64,000 nt of DNA from JANMDU01 sp031375105 (GCA_031375105.1 JANMHJ010000016.1:1-64000), one strand, 5' to 3'. Shown: positions 18,704-27,443, numbered from the stretch's first letter. Notes: generated by a model from the letters alone, not told the origin. A program made the numbers and translations.

Positions 18704-19357
18704 ATGTTTCGTCGTGAATTGATCAAATCCGCCAGCGTCATCACCGCAGCCACCGCTGCCGCCAACCTGCCCATGGCCGCGTTTGCGCAACGCGCTTACC
18801 AAGAAGGCCAAGACTACATTGCTCTAGACAAGCGCGTGCCCGGCGATTCAGCCGCAGGCCGTGTGGAAGTGATTGAGTTCTTTTGGTATTCCTGCCCCCA
18901 TTGCAATGCTTTTGAGCCCCGCTTGGAACAATGGGTTGCCAAATTGCCCAAAGATGTGACGCTGCGCCGCGTGCCTGTGGCCTTCCGTGATGATTTTGTG
19001 CCCCAGCAGCGTTTGTTTTATGTTTTAGAGACCATGGGTAAAGTCGAAGAGCTGCACAAAAAAGTGTTTTACGCGATCCATGTGGAAAAGCGTAACCTCA
19101 ATACCCAAGCCGCCATTGGGGAATGGGTGGCTTCGCAAGGCCTAGACAAAGCCAAGTTTGACGAGCTATACAACTCTTTCGCCGTCCAAGCCAAGGCCAC
19201 GCGCGCTGCCAAGCTGCAAAACGATTACAAAGTGGGCGGTGTGCCCGCTATGGGCATTGCGGGCCGGTTCTACACCGATGGTTCCTTGGCGCAAAGCATG
19301 GAGCGCGCCTTGCAGATCACCGATTGGCTGGTGTCAGAAGTCAAAAAAGGCCGCTGA
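18704..19357 (+). CDS. dsbA: Periplasmic thiol:disulfide interchange protein DsbA
   Basis: Introduces disulfide bonds into exported proteins. Started at 18704 because it follows the ribosome site CAGGAG and gives a signal peptide (MFRRELIKSASVITAATAAA, cleavage after AFA); 217 residues. The redox motif is C64-P-H-C67 in FFWYSCPHCNAFEP, the classic DsbA dipeptide. The cis-proline loop GVPAMGIAG is present near residue 181. It is 107 nt downstream of the SPOR gene and is followed directly by repeat R7. The Arg pair at the N-terminus is followed by a weak consensus, so Tat export is not implied. Confidence 0.95.
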   Translation: MFRRELIKSASVITAATAAANLPMAAFAQRAYQEGQDYIALDKRVPGDSAAGRVEVIEFFWYSCPHCNAFEPRLEQWVAKLPKDVTLRRVPVAFRDDFVPQQRLFYVLETMGKVEELHKKVFYAIHVEKRNLNTQAAIGEWVASQGLDKAKFDELYNSFAVQAKATRAAKLQNDYKVGGVPAMGIAGRFYTDGSLAQSMERALQITDWLVSEVKKGR

Positions 19358-19424
19358 TTTTAAGAAAAATCGACTTCTCGCCCTTATAAAAACTGCGCAG
19401 AGTGCTATAAATTAAGTAGCACTC
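19357..19424 (+). repeat. Dispersed two-hairpin repeat, copy R7 (intergenic)
   Basis: ATTTTAAGAAAAATCGAC, CGCCCTTATAAAAACTGCGC, then AGAGTGCTATAAATTAAGTAGCA split over the terminal hairpin. It starts at the last base of the dsbA stop codon and ends 12 bp from the stop of the convergent patatin gene, so it may serve as terminator for both. Confidence 0.85.
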
Positions 19425-19436
19425 TGCGTTTGACCT

Positions 19437-20528
19437 TTACCGATCCGCTGGATGCTCCATGCGCATATCGTCAAGGTAATCTTTGCTAATGTTGATGCTG
19501 GTTTTGATGCCTACTTCATCAAAATGTTTTTTCAACCAACGTTTGCTGCATTCGCGGCCCAGCCCAAACAGCGCTTCGATCAATTGACCATCTGCCGTGG
19601 ATTTGCTCGAGGCTGGATAGGCCTCCAAGGCCTCCCCGCCGTCAATGCGGTGCAGGCGCATGGTGCGGTAGTGCTCGGGCGGCAAGTAGCCTTTGTCGAT
19701 CAAGCGGTTGACCAAATCAATCGCACGCATCTGCGAAAGCAGGCTGGCATTGAAGGTCAGCTCGTTCATGCGATCCAAGATGTCGCTGCCTGTGTCCGGC
19801 ACGGCATTGCGCTCTACCGGGTTGATTTGGATCAACACGATGTCGCTGGCTTGGCAATGGTAAATCAGTGGATGCAAAGCCGGGTTGCCGCTGTAACCCC
19901 CATCCCAATAATGCTCGCCTTCAATCTCTACCGCGCGAAACAGCATCGGCAAGCAGGCCGAAGCCATCACAGCGGCCTCAGTCAAGCGTTTGCCGGAAAA
20001 AATCTCAGCTTTGCCGGTCTTCACATGCGTGGCGCAGACGTGAATCTTCGGCAAATCCGTCTTGGAAAGCAGTTTGAAATCCACGCAATCGGCCAGCAGC
20101 TTACGCAGCGGGTTGATGTCCAGGGGGTTGAATTGCGCCGGCGAGAGCTCTGAGGCAGAAGGCATCACCCCACTTGCACGCCAGCCTCTGAGCCACATCT
20201 CCATCCAGCCGCGCTGTAGCTTGCTGGCCTCGCCCATTTGCGCGATCTTGCGCCAGAAGGTGGTGAGTGCTTCGCGGGCAGCTAGCCTGCCTGCCACCGA
20301 GTCGTCAGGGTGTTGGGCAAAGCCATGCGCCATCACCACAGCATTCATCGCGCCCGCGCTTGCGCCGCTGATGCCATCGAACTGCAAACGCCCATCTTCC
20401 AGCAGCGCATCCAACACGCCCCAGGTGAATGCGCCATGCGAGCCGCCACCTTGCAACGCTAGGCTCACGCTTTTCGGGGGCACATCGGAGTCGGGCGGTA
20501 TGCGGGCAGGGGAAACAGCGTCGTTCAT
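19437..20528 (-). CDS. Patatin-like phospholipase family protein
   Basis: Probable serine lipase/acyl hydrolase of 363 residues (start ATG 20528; a TTG lies just upstream). The oxyanion-hole motif is ALQGGGSHGAFTWGVLDAL, the nucleophile Ser57 lies in GASAG, and the catalytic aspartate Asp209 in YWDGGYSGNP. No signal peptide, so cytoplasmic or peripheral. The C-terminal 100 residues are poorly conserved. Substrate unknown. Convergent with dsbA, divergent from the DUF1569-type gene. Confidence 0.9.
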   Translation of the reverse strand: MNDAVSPARIPPDSDVPPKSVSLALQGGGSHGAFTWGVLDALLEDGRLQFDGISGASAGAMNAVVMAHGFAQHPDDSVAGRLAAREALTTFWRKIAQMGEASKLQRGWMEMWLRGWRASGVMPSASELSPAQFNPLDINPLRKLLADCVDFKLLSKTDLPKIHVCATHVKTGKAEIFSGKRLTEAAVMASACLPMLFRAVEIEGEHYWDGGYSGNPALHPLIYHCQASDIVLIQINPVERNAVPDTGSDILDRMNELTFNASLLSQMRAIDLVNRLIDKGYLPPEHYRTMRLHRIDGGEALEAYPASSKSTADGQLIEALFGLGRECSKRWLKKHFDEVGIKTSINISKDYLDDMRMEHPADR

Positions 20529-20607
20529 CAAAGCCTTTGCAGAAACGATTCATTGTAGGCATGAGAGCATTCAATAACCATGCCAATTGTGACAATTCAA
20601 AGTCATC

Positions 20608-20670
20608 GATAGTATGAAATTAATAGCAAACTATGCAAGTTTTATAAGGGCAATCAGCCATTTTTCATTC
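20608..20670 (-). repeat. Dispersed two-hairpin repeat, copy R8 (intergenic)
   Basis: GATAGTATGAAATTAATAGC, ACTATGCAAGTTTTATAAGG, then CAATCAGCCATTTTTCATTC. Lies in the divergent promoter region between the patatin and DUF1569-type genes, so it may influence their promoters. Confidence 0.8.
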
Positions 20671-20696
20671 AAAAACAACAGGTTTACAATGGGCAA

Positions 20697-21233
20697 ATGC
20701 AACGCCGCCACTTCATCACCCGCGCCACTGCCATCGCCGCATCTGCATCACTGCCTGCCTATGCCCAAGCCAATAACGGCGCAAAAGTGCAAAGTCTCTC
20801 ACATGCCTTGCTTTGGCTTGACCAAATAGAAGCCGCGCCAGGCGTGAAGACAGTGGGTGCATGGCCGCTGTCTGCCGTCTTGGAGCATCTCTCCCAAAGC
20901 ATCGAAATGAGCATGGATGGCTTTCCTCAGCCCAAAAGCGCCTTGTTTCAAAACACCCTCGGTACAGCCGCCTTCACCGTCTTTAAATGGCGCGGGCAAA
21001 TGAGCCACTCCCTGATCGAACCTATTCCCGGCGCCCCCGTACTTGTCCCTTACCCCGCCTGGCGACCCGCCGCCGCCCGCTTACGCACAGCAATCACCCG
21101 CTTCAACGCCCACAACGGCCCCTTCCAACCCCATTTTGCTTACGGACTCTTAAGCAAACCCGACTTCGCCATCGCTCATACGCTGCATATTGCCAATCAC
21201 CAAGAAGAGATTGCGATTCATCGGCTGGCGTGA
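20697..21233 (+). CDS. DUF1569-type exported protein with twin-arginine-like signal
   Basis: 178 residues with a signal peptide bearing RR (MQRRHFITRATAIAASASLP, cleavage near AYA-Q), compatible with Tat export. The mature part is DinB-like: WPLSAVLEHLSQSIEMSMDGFP near 55-76 and a His-rich C-terminus (HTLHIANHQEEIAIHRL) match the DUF1569 pattern of putative metal-binding four-helix bundles. Function unknown. No good ribosome site precedes the start. Stands alone between repeat R8 and the lipoprotein gene. Confidence 0.65.
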   Translation: MQRRHFITRATAIAASASLPAYAQANNGAKVQSLSHALLWLDQIEAAPGVKTVGAWPLSAVLEHLSQSIEMSMDGFPQPKSALFQNTLGTAAFTVFKWRGQMSHSLIEPIPGAPVLVPYPAWRPAAARLRTAITRFNAHNGPFQPHFAYGLLSKPDFAIAHTLHIANHQEEIAIHRLA

Positions 21234-21376
21234 GCCTTTGCTCCGGCATCGCAGATACGGTGCTTGTTGAGCTGTTGCGCAGAATCATCACCAGCGCCCC
21301 GCATACTCAATCGGCTTGCGCAGGTTTTTAATTTGAGATAAATTTCGAGCTACTTAAAAATATCAGGGAGTGTGTT

Positions 21377-23083
21377 GTGTCCGAAAAGAATTTTTCATCC
21401 GTTTTGCCCGCGACAGAAGCGGGCGTTCCTTCTGCAACAGACAAGGCAGGGCGTTTCCCCTTCTCCGCCGTTGGCCAAGCCGTTTTGGCGGTTGCCACAG
21501 GCTTGGGCTTGGTCTCCTGCGGCGGCGGAGGTGGCGGCAGCAGTTCGACCGCAGCACCAGCCAGCGTGAGCATCGCAGGCCAAGCCATCAAAGGTCCGGT
21601 CACGGGTGGCCAAGTGTGCGCCTACACCCTGAGCAGCCCGCGCCAGCAAATCGCCTGCGCTACCACCGATGCCAACGCCAACTACCAGCTTCAGCTGCCC
21701 GCAGGCACAGGCGAGGTGCTCCTCGAAGTCACAGGCGGCAACTATATCGACGAAGCCACCGGCCAAAAAGTCGCACTCACCACCCCGCTGCGCACCCTCA
21801 CCAAAGCAGGCGGCCCGATTGAAAACGTGCTCATGACCCCGTTCACCGAGCTGGCTGTGCAGCGCGCCACGTCGGGCAACCCGGGCGGCAATTTGACGCT
21901 GGTCGGCTTCCAATCGCAAATCGGCGCATTGGAAGCGGGGCTGGGCATCACGGGTTTGGCGACGGGTAAGCCGTTTGGCGGTAAATCTGCGGCCGATATC
22001 ACGCATCAAAAGGCGTTGGAGGCGTTTGCCAAGCAGCAAAATTCGATGGGTAAAACGGTCGGTGAGGCTCTGGATGTGATGGGGCTGACGCTTGACAAAT
22101 GTGGCGTGACTTCGTTGGGCGCAACTTTAGCGGTGTACTCGCAGGCGAGCAAGAGCAGCACATTAGAAACCGCCAAGACTGTTTTGGTGCAGCCGTCTGT
22201 CGCTTCGCCTGGGAATGAGGACATCTATATTGAAGGCTTCTCGGTACAAATATCGCAGAATTTGCCGGTGCCCTGCACCGACAGTTTTGTGGTTGATGGG
22301 GTGGCGCAGCCGTATGCTGACTTATTCAGTGCAGGTGAAACCGGAAGCTCTACCACCGCGAAAACAGTGGCGATCACCGCTTGTGGGGCAACTGCAGGGA
22401 TGAAAGCCGCGTTTCCTCAGGCCAATATTTCGATTGTGGGCAACTTGGCCACCAATGGGATGACAACGATTTGGGGTGGTGCTAAAGGCGTTGACTTGGG
22501 GGCATCGGTTTCAGTTGCTGGCTCAGGGGCAGCTATTGTCAATACAGGCGTAGCTGTGACGGGTGGCAAGCTGCCTGCCAATGCGCTGCCCAGCCTTGGG
22601 GCTACCTCATCAGGCCAAGCGAGTCTAAGTATTCCGGGAGGTTTTGCATTTCAAATGTCGGGAGCCGACCCCATCGATTTGACGGCATCAGGCCTGCTTT
22701 TGAATGAGGGCTGCTTGCTACCTGCAACAGCGAATAAAAGCTTTGGTGATATCGCCGTGACAAAAGCAAACACTTCAAATGTCTCTGTCAATCAGCAAAG
22801 CTCTCGTGCTATCTTGAATTGGTCCACTTTCAATATAGGTGCCGAAGCAAGTGTGACTTTCAATCAACCCAGCTCTAGCTCAGTCGCTCTGAATCAAATT
22901 ACCACCAGATCCCCAAGCCTCATCCTTGGCAAGCTCAGCAGTAACGGGCAAGTGTGGGTTCAATCGCCCACAACGCTTGGTTCGTCGGGAGGCTCGGTCG
23001 TCATCAGTGATGGTGGATTGACCACCAGCGGCACAAGTAGCTCTGGCGGCGGCGGCATCACCGTCAGCAGCAAGCAAAATTAA
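21377..23083 (+). CDS. Putative lipoprotein with C-terminal TPS (filamentous-haemagglutinin-type) domain fragment
   Basis: 568 residues from GTG 21377, chosen because GGGAG lies 7 nt upstream. Residues 31-48 form a hydrophobic stretch ending in a lipobox (GLVSC, Cys48) followed by a glycine run, although the 30-residue leader before it is unusually long. Residues 60-140 are a beta-sandwich module (GQAIKGPVTGGQVCAYTL), as in carboxypeptidase-regulatory-like domains. Residues about 450-548 (NQQSSRAILNWSTFNIGAEA; FNQPSSSSVALNQITTRSPS; ILGKLSSNGQVWVQSP) match the core of the TPS haemagglutination-activity domain, but the NPNGV-type continuation and any passenger are absent. It looks like a chimaera or remnant. 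Function unknown. Confidence 0.7.
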   Translation: MSEKNFSSVLPATEAGVPSATDKAGRFPFSAVGQAVLAVATGLGLVSCGGGGGGSSSTAAPASVSIAGQAIKGPVTGGQVCAYTLSSPRQQIACATTDANANYQLQLPAGTGEVLLEVTGGNYIDEATGQKVALTTPLRTLTKAGGPIENVLMTPFTELAVQRATSGNPGGNLTLVGFQSQIGALEAGLGITGLATGKPFGGKSAADITHQKALEAFAKQQNSMGKTVGEALDVMGLTLDKCGVTSLGATLAVYSQASKSSTLETAKTVLVQPSVASPGNEDIYIEGFSVQISQNLPVPCTDSFVVDGVAQPYADLFSAGETGSSTTAKTVAITACGATAGMKAAFPQANISIVGNLATNGMTTIWGGAKGVDLGASVSVAGSGAAIVNTGVAVTGGKLPANALPSLGATSSGQASLSIPGGFAFQMSGADPIDLTASGLLLNEGCLLPATANKSFGDIAVTKANTSNVSVNQQSSRAILNWSTFNIGAEASVTFNQPSSSSVALNQITTRSPSLILGKLSSNGQVWVQSPTTLGSSGGSVVISDGGLTTSGTSSSGGGGITVSSKQN

Positions 23084-23124
23084 AGCGGTTTTTCTAAAAG
23101 TAAAGCCTAAATAGTTGCCTACAT

Positions 23125-23154
23125 TTGACGCGGCCCCAAAATCTGTGCCATAAT
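23125..23154 (+). promoter_or_regulatory. Probable sigma-70 promoter of the rplN (spc) operon
   Basis: TTGACG (23125-23130), an 18-nt spacer and CATAAT (23149-23154), about 180 nt upstream of the rplN start. The resulting leader of roughly 175 nt would be long enough to hold regulatory structure. Confidence 0.6.
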
Positions 23155-23337
23155 TCAAGGCTTCGCTCAAGAAGCGTGCGGATATCCATTCGCTAGCGAG
23201 ATGAGCATCCTGCCCAAACGTGGCTGGGTTTGATTTCTCAGAAGAGAGAGCAAATTCGGTTGCGACGGGCCCAAGACTGCTTTCGATGGTTTGAAATGGT
23301 TCAAACAGTCGAAAGACAAGTTGGGAAGAACAAGACA

Positions 23338-23706
23338 ATGATCCAAACTGAATCTCGACTCGATGTCGCCGACAACACGGGCGCTAAATCCGTGCTGTGT
23401 ATCAAGGTGCTTGGTGGCTCTAAGCGCCGCTATGCTTCTGTGGGCGATGTGATCAAAGTGAGCATCAAAGAAGCTGCTCCACGTGGCCGCGTCAAAAAAG
23501 GCGAAATCTACAACGCTGTTGTGGTTCGCACCGCCAAGGGCATTCGCCGTGGTGATGGCTCGCTCGTGAAATTTGATGGCAACGCAGCTGTGTTGCTCAA
23601 CGCCAAGCTGGAGCCGATTGGCACCCGCATCTTTGGCCCCGTGACGCGTGAACTCCGTACAGAGAAGTTCATGAAAATCGTGTCATTGGCTCCTGAAGTC
23701 CTGTAA
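23338..23706 (+). CDS. rplN: 50S ribosomal protein L14
   Basis: 122 residues beginning MIQTESRLDVADNTGAKSV, the standard L14 start; the frame is open upstream to 23230 but that extension is not part of the family. Binds 23S rRNA near the L19 bridge to the small subunit. First gene of the spc operon here: the S10-operon genes (rplP, rpmC, rpsQ) that often precede it are not upstream. Confidence 0.98.
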   Translation: MIQTESRLDVADNTGAKSVLCIKVLGGSKRRYASVGDVIKVSIKEAAPRGRVKKGEIYNAVVVRTAKGIRRGDGSLVKFDGNAAVLLNAKLEPIGTRIFGPVTRELRTEKFMKIVSLAPEVL

Positions 23707-23717
23707 AGAGGCCTCCC

Positions 23718-24035
23718 ATGAATAAACTCCGCTCTGGCGACGAAATCATCGTCATCACTGGCCGCGACAAAGGTAAGCGCGGCAAGATCGCTGCTCGCAA
23801 AGACGACACGCATTTGCTGATCGAGGGCATCAACCTCGTCAAGAAGCACACCAAACCCAATCCCCTGAAAAACACCACGGGCGGCATTGTTGAAAAGGCG
23901 ATGCCGATTCACCAATCCAATGTGGCAATTTTCAACAGCGCTACCGGCAAGGCTGATCGTGTGGGCTTTAAAGTAGATGGCGACACCAAAGTGCGCATCT
24001 ACAAGTCCAGCGGCGAGCAAGTCAAGGCGGCCTAA
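23718..24035 (+). CDS. rplX: 50S ribosomal protein L24
   Basis: 105 residues with the KOW motif near the N-terminus (GDEIIVITGRDKGKRGKI). One of the two assembly-initiator proteins of the large subunit. Follows rplN by 11 nt. Confidence 0.98.
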   Translation: MNKLRSGDEIIVITGRDKGKRGKIAARKDDTHLLIEGINLVKKHTKPNPLKNTTGGIVEKAMPIHQSNVAIFNSATGKADRVGFKVDGDTKVRIYKSSGEQVKAA

Positions 24036-24044
24036 GGAAAGATC

Positions 24045-24587
24045 ATGGCAGCACGTTTCAAACAACACTATCTCGACAAAGTCGCTCCTGAGCTGATGGC
24101 TAAGTTCGGCTACAAGTCGATCATGCAAGTCCCTCGCATCACCAAGATCACCCTGAACATGGGTGTGGGTGAGGCGGTAGCAGACAAAAAAGTTATGGAT
24201 AACGCCGTGGGCGACATGACTAAGATCGCTGGCCAAAAGCCTGTCGTCACCAAGGCTCGCAAAGCCATCGCCGGTTTCAAAATCCGCGAACAACTGCCCA
24301 TCGGTTGCATGGTCACGCTGCGTGGCGAGCATATGTATGAATTTCTGGATCGTTTCGTCACCGTGGCTCTGCCTCGCGTGCGCGATTTCCGTGGTGTATC
24401 TGGCCGCGCCTTTGATGGCCGTGGCAATTACAACATCGGCGTGAAAGAGCAGATCATTTTCCCTGAGATCGAGTACGACAAGGTGGATGCCTTGCGTGGT
24501 CTGAATATCAGCATTACAACGACGGCGAAATCCGATGATGAGTGCAAAGCACTCCTCACAGGTTTCCGCTTTCCGTTCAAGAACTGA
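24045..24587 (+). CDS. rplE: 50S ribosomal protein L5
   Basis: 180 residues; signature TKITLNMGVGEAVADKKVMD and KAIAGFKIREQLPIG. Binds 5S rRNA and helps form the central protuberance. Follows rplX by 9 nt. Confidence 0.98.
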   Translation: MAARFKQHYLDKVAPELMAKFGYKSIMQVPRITKITLNMGVGEAVADKKVMDNAVGDMTKIAGQKPVVTKARKAIAGFKIREQLPIGCMVTLRGEHMYEFLDRFVTVALPRVRDFRGVSGRAFDGRGNYNIGVKEQIIFPEIEYDKVDALRGLNISITTTAKSDDECKALLTGFRFPFKN

Positions 24588-24602
24588 CAAGGAGCGAGTC
24601 AT

Positions 24603-24908
24603 ATGGCTAAAGCTGCACTCATCCAGCGCGAACTCAAGCGCGACAAACTGGCTGCCAAGTTTGCGAAGAAGTATGCCGAATTCAAGGCAACCGCTTCTGA
24701 CGTGAGCAAGTCACCCGAAGAGCAAATGGCTGCGCGTCTGGGCTTGAACAAGCTGCCACGCAATGCCAATCCACATCGCCAGCGCAACCGCTGCTCCATC
24801 ACGGGCCGTGGTCGTGGTACCTATAGCCAGTTTGGCTTGGGTCGCATGAAAGTGCGTGAAATGGCTTTTGCCGGTGAAATCCCTGGCATGACCAAAGCCA
24901 GCTGGTAA
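24603..24908 (+). CDS. rpsN: 30S ribosomal protein S14
   Basis: 101 residues, the long form without the CXXC zinc motifs of the short S14. The signature RNRCSITGRGRGTYSQFGLG is near the C-terminus. Small-subunit head protein. Ribosome site AAGGAG at 24590-24595. Confidence 0.98.
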   Translation: MAKAALIQRELKRDKLAAKFAKKYAEFKATASDVSKSPEEQMAARLGLNKLPRNANPHRQRNRCSITGRGRGTYSQFGLGRMKVREMAFAGEIPGMTKASW

Positions 24909-24926
24909 GCGAAAAGGAAAACAAAC

Positions 24927-25322
24927 ATGAGCATGAGTGATCCTATCGCCGACTTGTTGACGCGCATTCGTAATGCGCAAATGGTCGCCAAAACAACCGT
25001 ATCGTTGCCTGCATCCAAGATCAAGGCGGCGATTGCACAGGTGTTGAAAGACGAAGGCTACATTGACGGATTCAAAGTGAACACCGTGGATGGCAAGTCT
25101 GAGCTTGAAATCGCCCTGAAATACTACGCTGGTCGTCCTGTGATCGAGCGGCTGGAGCGCGTCAGTCGCCCCGGTCTGCGCGTTTACAAAGGCACGGGCA
25201 GCATCCCTCAAGTCATGAACGGCTTGGGCATTGCTATCGTTACCACACCGCAAGGCGTGATGACAGACCGCAAAGCGCGCGCTACCGGTGTCGGTGGCGA
25301 AGTGCTGTGCTACGTTGCTTAA
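24927..25322 (+). CDS. rpsH: 30S ribosomal protein S8
   Basis: 131 residues, MSMSDPIADLLTRIRNAQ; a second ATG two codons later is possible. The C-terminal signature STSR-like region reads TTPQGVMTDRKARATGVGGE. In E. coli S8 binds its own mRNA near rplE and represses the spc operon; the same control is plausible but unproven here. Confidence 0.98.
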   Translation: MSMSDPIADLLTRIRNAQMVAKTTVSLPASKIKAAIAQVLKDEGYIDGFKVNTVDGKSELEIALKYYAGRPVIERLERVSRPGLRVYKGTGSIPQVMNGLGIAIVTTPQGVMTDRKARATGVGGEVLCYVA

Positions 25323-25343
25323 AGCTCGGGAAGGAAAACTAAT

Positions 25344-25877
25344 ATGTCCCGCGTAGGAAAAATGCCTGTCGCCGTGCCAGCTGGCGTGGAAGTGACAATT
25401 GCTACCGACAAGATCAGCGTGAAAGGTTCGGGCGGTTCTCTGTCTGTTGCTGCGCACGCGCTTGTTGCTGTTAAAAATGATGCTGGTCAACTCAGCTTTG
25501 CTCCAGTCGATGCCTCGGCTGAAGCCAATGCGATGAGTGGTACCTTGCGTCAACTCGTTAACAACATGGTCGTTGGTGTCACCAAAGGCTTTGAGAAAAA
25601 ACTCAATCTCGTTGGTGTAGGCTATAAAGCCGCTGCCTCGGGCACTAAATTGAATTTGGCTGTGGGTTACTCCCATCCTGTGAACTTTGAAATGCCAACT
25701 GGTATTTCGGTAGCAACGCCAATTCCAACAGAAATCATCATCAAAGGCGCTGACCGCCAACGTGTAGGTCAAATCGCTGCTGAAATCCGTGCCGTGCGTC
25801 CCCCTGAGCCTTACAAAGGCAAGGGCATCCGTTATTCGGATGAGAAGATCACGATCAAGGAAACCAAGAAGAAATAA
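25344..25877 (+). CDS. rplF: 50S ribosomal protein L6
   Basis: 177 residues, MSRVGKMPVAVPAGVEV; the C-terminal signature PEPYKGKGIRYSDE is intact. Sits near the GTPase-associated centre of the large subunit. Codon choice is slightly less GC-rich than in its neighbours. Confidence 0.98.
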   Translation: MSRVGKMPVAVPAGVEVTIATDKISVKGSGGSLSVAAHALVAVKNDAGQLSFAPVDASAEANAMSGTLRQLVNNMVVGVTKGFEKKLNLVGVGYKAAASGTKLNLAVGYSHPVNFEMPTGISVATPIPTEIIIKGADRQRVGQIAAEIRAVRPPEPYKGKGIRYSDEKITIKETKKK

Positions 25878-25888
25878 GGAGCGAGAAC

Positions 25889-26248
25889 ATGCTGAACAAA
25901 AAAGACCAGCGTGTGCGTCGTGCGCGTCAAACGCGCATCCGCATCGCGACCCAAGGCGTTGCCCGCTTGTCGGTCAACCGCACCAATCTGCACATCTATG
26001 CGCAAGTGATCTCTGGCGACGGCACGAAAGTGCTGGCCTCGGCCTCAACCGCAGAAACCGATGTGTCTACCACCATCGGTGGCAAAGGCAGCAACACTGC
26101 CGCTGCGACCGCAGTGGGCAAGCGCATTGCTGAAAAGGCAAAAGCGGCAGGCATCGAGAAAGTTGCGTTTGACCGCGCAGGTTTCGCCTACCATGGCCGC
26201 GTGAAGGCCTTGGCCGAAGCTGCCCGCGAAGCCGGTTTGCAGTTCTAA
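25889..26248 (+). CDS. rplR: 50S ribosomal protein L18
   Basis: 119 residues. Arginine-rich N-terminus (KKDQRVRRARQTRIRIA) and the C-terminal KVAFDRAGFAYHGRVKALAE are typical. Binds 5S rRNA with L5. Eleven nt after rplF. Confidence 0.98.
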   Translation: MLNKKDQRVRRARQTRIRIATQGVARLSVNRTNLHIYAQVISGDGTKVLASASTAETDVSTTIGGKGSNTAAATAVGKRIAEKAKAAGIEKVAFDRAGFAYHGRVKALAEAAREAGLQF

Positions 26249-26271
26249 GCACGAGTTGAAGCGAGAAATTT

Positions 26272-26790
26272 ATGGCTAAATTACAAGCAAATACTCCCGC
26301 AGCAGGTCCAGAAGACGGCATGCGCGAGAAGATGATCGCTGTGAACCGCGTGACCAAAGTGGTCAAGGGCGGTCGCATTTTGGGCTTTGCAGCTTTGACC
26401 GTGGTTGGCGATGGCGATGGCCGCGTTGGCATGGGCAAAGGCAAGTCGAAAGAAGTGCCGGTGGCAGTGCAAAAAGCAATGGAGCAGGCGCGTCACGACA
26501 TGCTCAAGTGCAATCTGAAAAACGGTACGATCCATCATCGGGTGTATGGTTCGCATGGTGCTTCCAATGTCATGATGTCTCCAGCCCCCAAAGGCACGGG
26601 CATCATCGCGGGTGGCCCCATGCGTGCTGTGTTTGAAGTGATGGGCATTACCGACATCGTGGCAAAGAGCCACGGTTCTACCAACCCCTACAATCTCGTT
26701 CGCGCTACGCTGGACGCTCTGGACAAATCCACCACCGCAGGTGAAGTGGCAGCCAAGCGCGGCAAGAGCGTTGAAGAGCTGTTTGCTTGA
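26272..26790 (+). CDS. rpsE: 30S ribosomal protein S5
   Basis: 172 residues with the double-stranded RNA-binding fold: MIAVNRVTKVVKGGRILGFA and GIIAGGPMRAVFEVMGITD. Contributes to translational fidelity; the loop around VKGGR is the usual site of spectinomycin resistance changes and looks wild type. Confidence 0.98.
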   Translation: MAKLQANTPAAGPEDGMREKMIAVNRVTKVVKGGRILGFAALTVVGDGDGRVGMGKGKSKEVPVAVQKAMEQARHDMLKCNLKNGTIHHRVYGSHGASNVMMSPAPKGTGIIAGGPMRAVFEVMGITDIVAKSHGSTNPYNLVRATLDALDKSTTAGEVAAKRGKSVEELFA

Positions 26791-26801
26791 TCGGACATGA
26801 C

Positions 26802-26984
26802 ATGACAACACAAGCCAAAGTCAAAATCCAACTCGTGCGCAGCCCGATTAGCTGCAAAGAATCTCATCGCGCCACTGTGCGTGGTCTGGGTCTGCGCAAA
26901 ATCAATTCAGTCTCTGAACTTGAAGACACGCCCGCAGTGCGCGGCATGATCAACAAGATCAGCTACTTGGTCAAGGTGCTCTGA
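26802..26984 (+). CDS. rpmD: 50S ribosomal protein L30
   Basis: 60 residues. The open frame starts at 26787 inside the rpsE end, but the ATG at 26802 (MTTQAKVKIQLVRSPISC) fits the family. Signature RATVRGLGLRKINSVSE present. The stop overlaps the rplO start by one base. Confidence 0.97.
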   Translation: MTTQAKVKIQLVRSPISCKESHRATVRGLGLRKINSVSELEDTPAVRGMINKISYLVKVL

Positions 26985-27415
26985 TGCAACTCAATACCAT
27001 TTCTCCAGCAGACGGTGCAAATAAAGCCCGTCGCCGCGTGGGTCGCGGCATCGGCTCTGGCCTCGGCAAAACAGCAGGTCGTGGCCACAAAGGTCAAAAA
27101 TCCCGCTCTGGTGGTTACCACAAAGTAGGCTTTGAGGGCGGTCAAATGCCTTTGCAGCGTCGTTTGCCCAAACGAGGTTTCAAATCGCATAAATTGGCAT
27201 TCAATGCCGAGATCACTTTGACCACGCTTGAGAAGTTGGGCGCTGATCAAGTCGACATGCTCAGCCTCAAGCAGGCGGGTTTGATCGGTGAAATGATCAA
27301 GGTTGTCAAAGTTATCAAGTCAGGCTCTTTGACCAAAGCTGTCAAATTGACTGGCATTGGTGCAACGGCGGGTGCCAAAGCAGCGATTGAAGCTGTTGGT
27401 GGCTCCTTTCTTTGA
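26984..27415 (+). CDS. rplO: 50S ribosomal protein L15
   Basis: 143 residues; the glycine/lysine-rich N-terminal tail (RRRVGRGIGSGLGKTAGRGH) threads into 23S rRNA. Starts in the TGATG junction with rpmD. Confidence 0.98.
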   Translation: MQLNTISPADGANKARRRVGRGIGSGLGKTAGRGHKGQKSRSGGYHKVGFEGGQMPLQRRLPKRGFKSHKLAFNAEITLTTLEKLGADQVDMLSLKQAGLIGEMIKVVKVIKSGSLTKAVKLTGIGATAGAKAAIEAVGGSFL

Positions 27416-27426
27416 TCTTTAGACGC

Positions 27427-27440
27427 AAGAAAGCTTTCTT
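27427..27440. promoter_or_regulatory. 14-bp palindrome over the secY ribosome-binding region
   Basis: AAGAAAGCTTTCTT is a perfect palindrome located 4-17 nt upstream of the secY GTG start. It contains the only purine run that could serve as ribosome site (GAAAG), so pairing could hide it. Confidence 0.45.
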
Positions 27441-27443
27441 CTA

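Noticed and set aside
23508..24602. 364-codon minus-strand frame across rplN, rplX and rplE
   Set aside because: It crosses three conserved ribosomal genes and their gaps; no recognisable protein.
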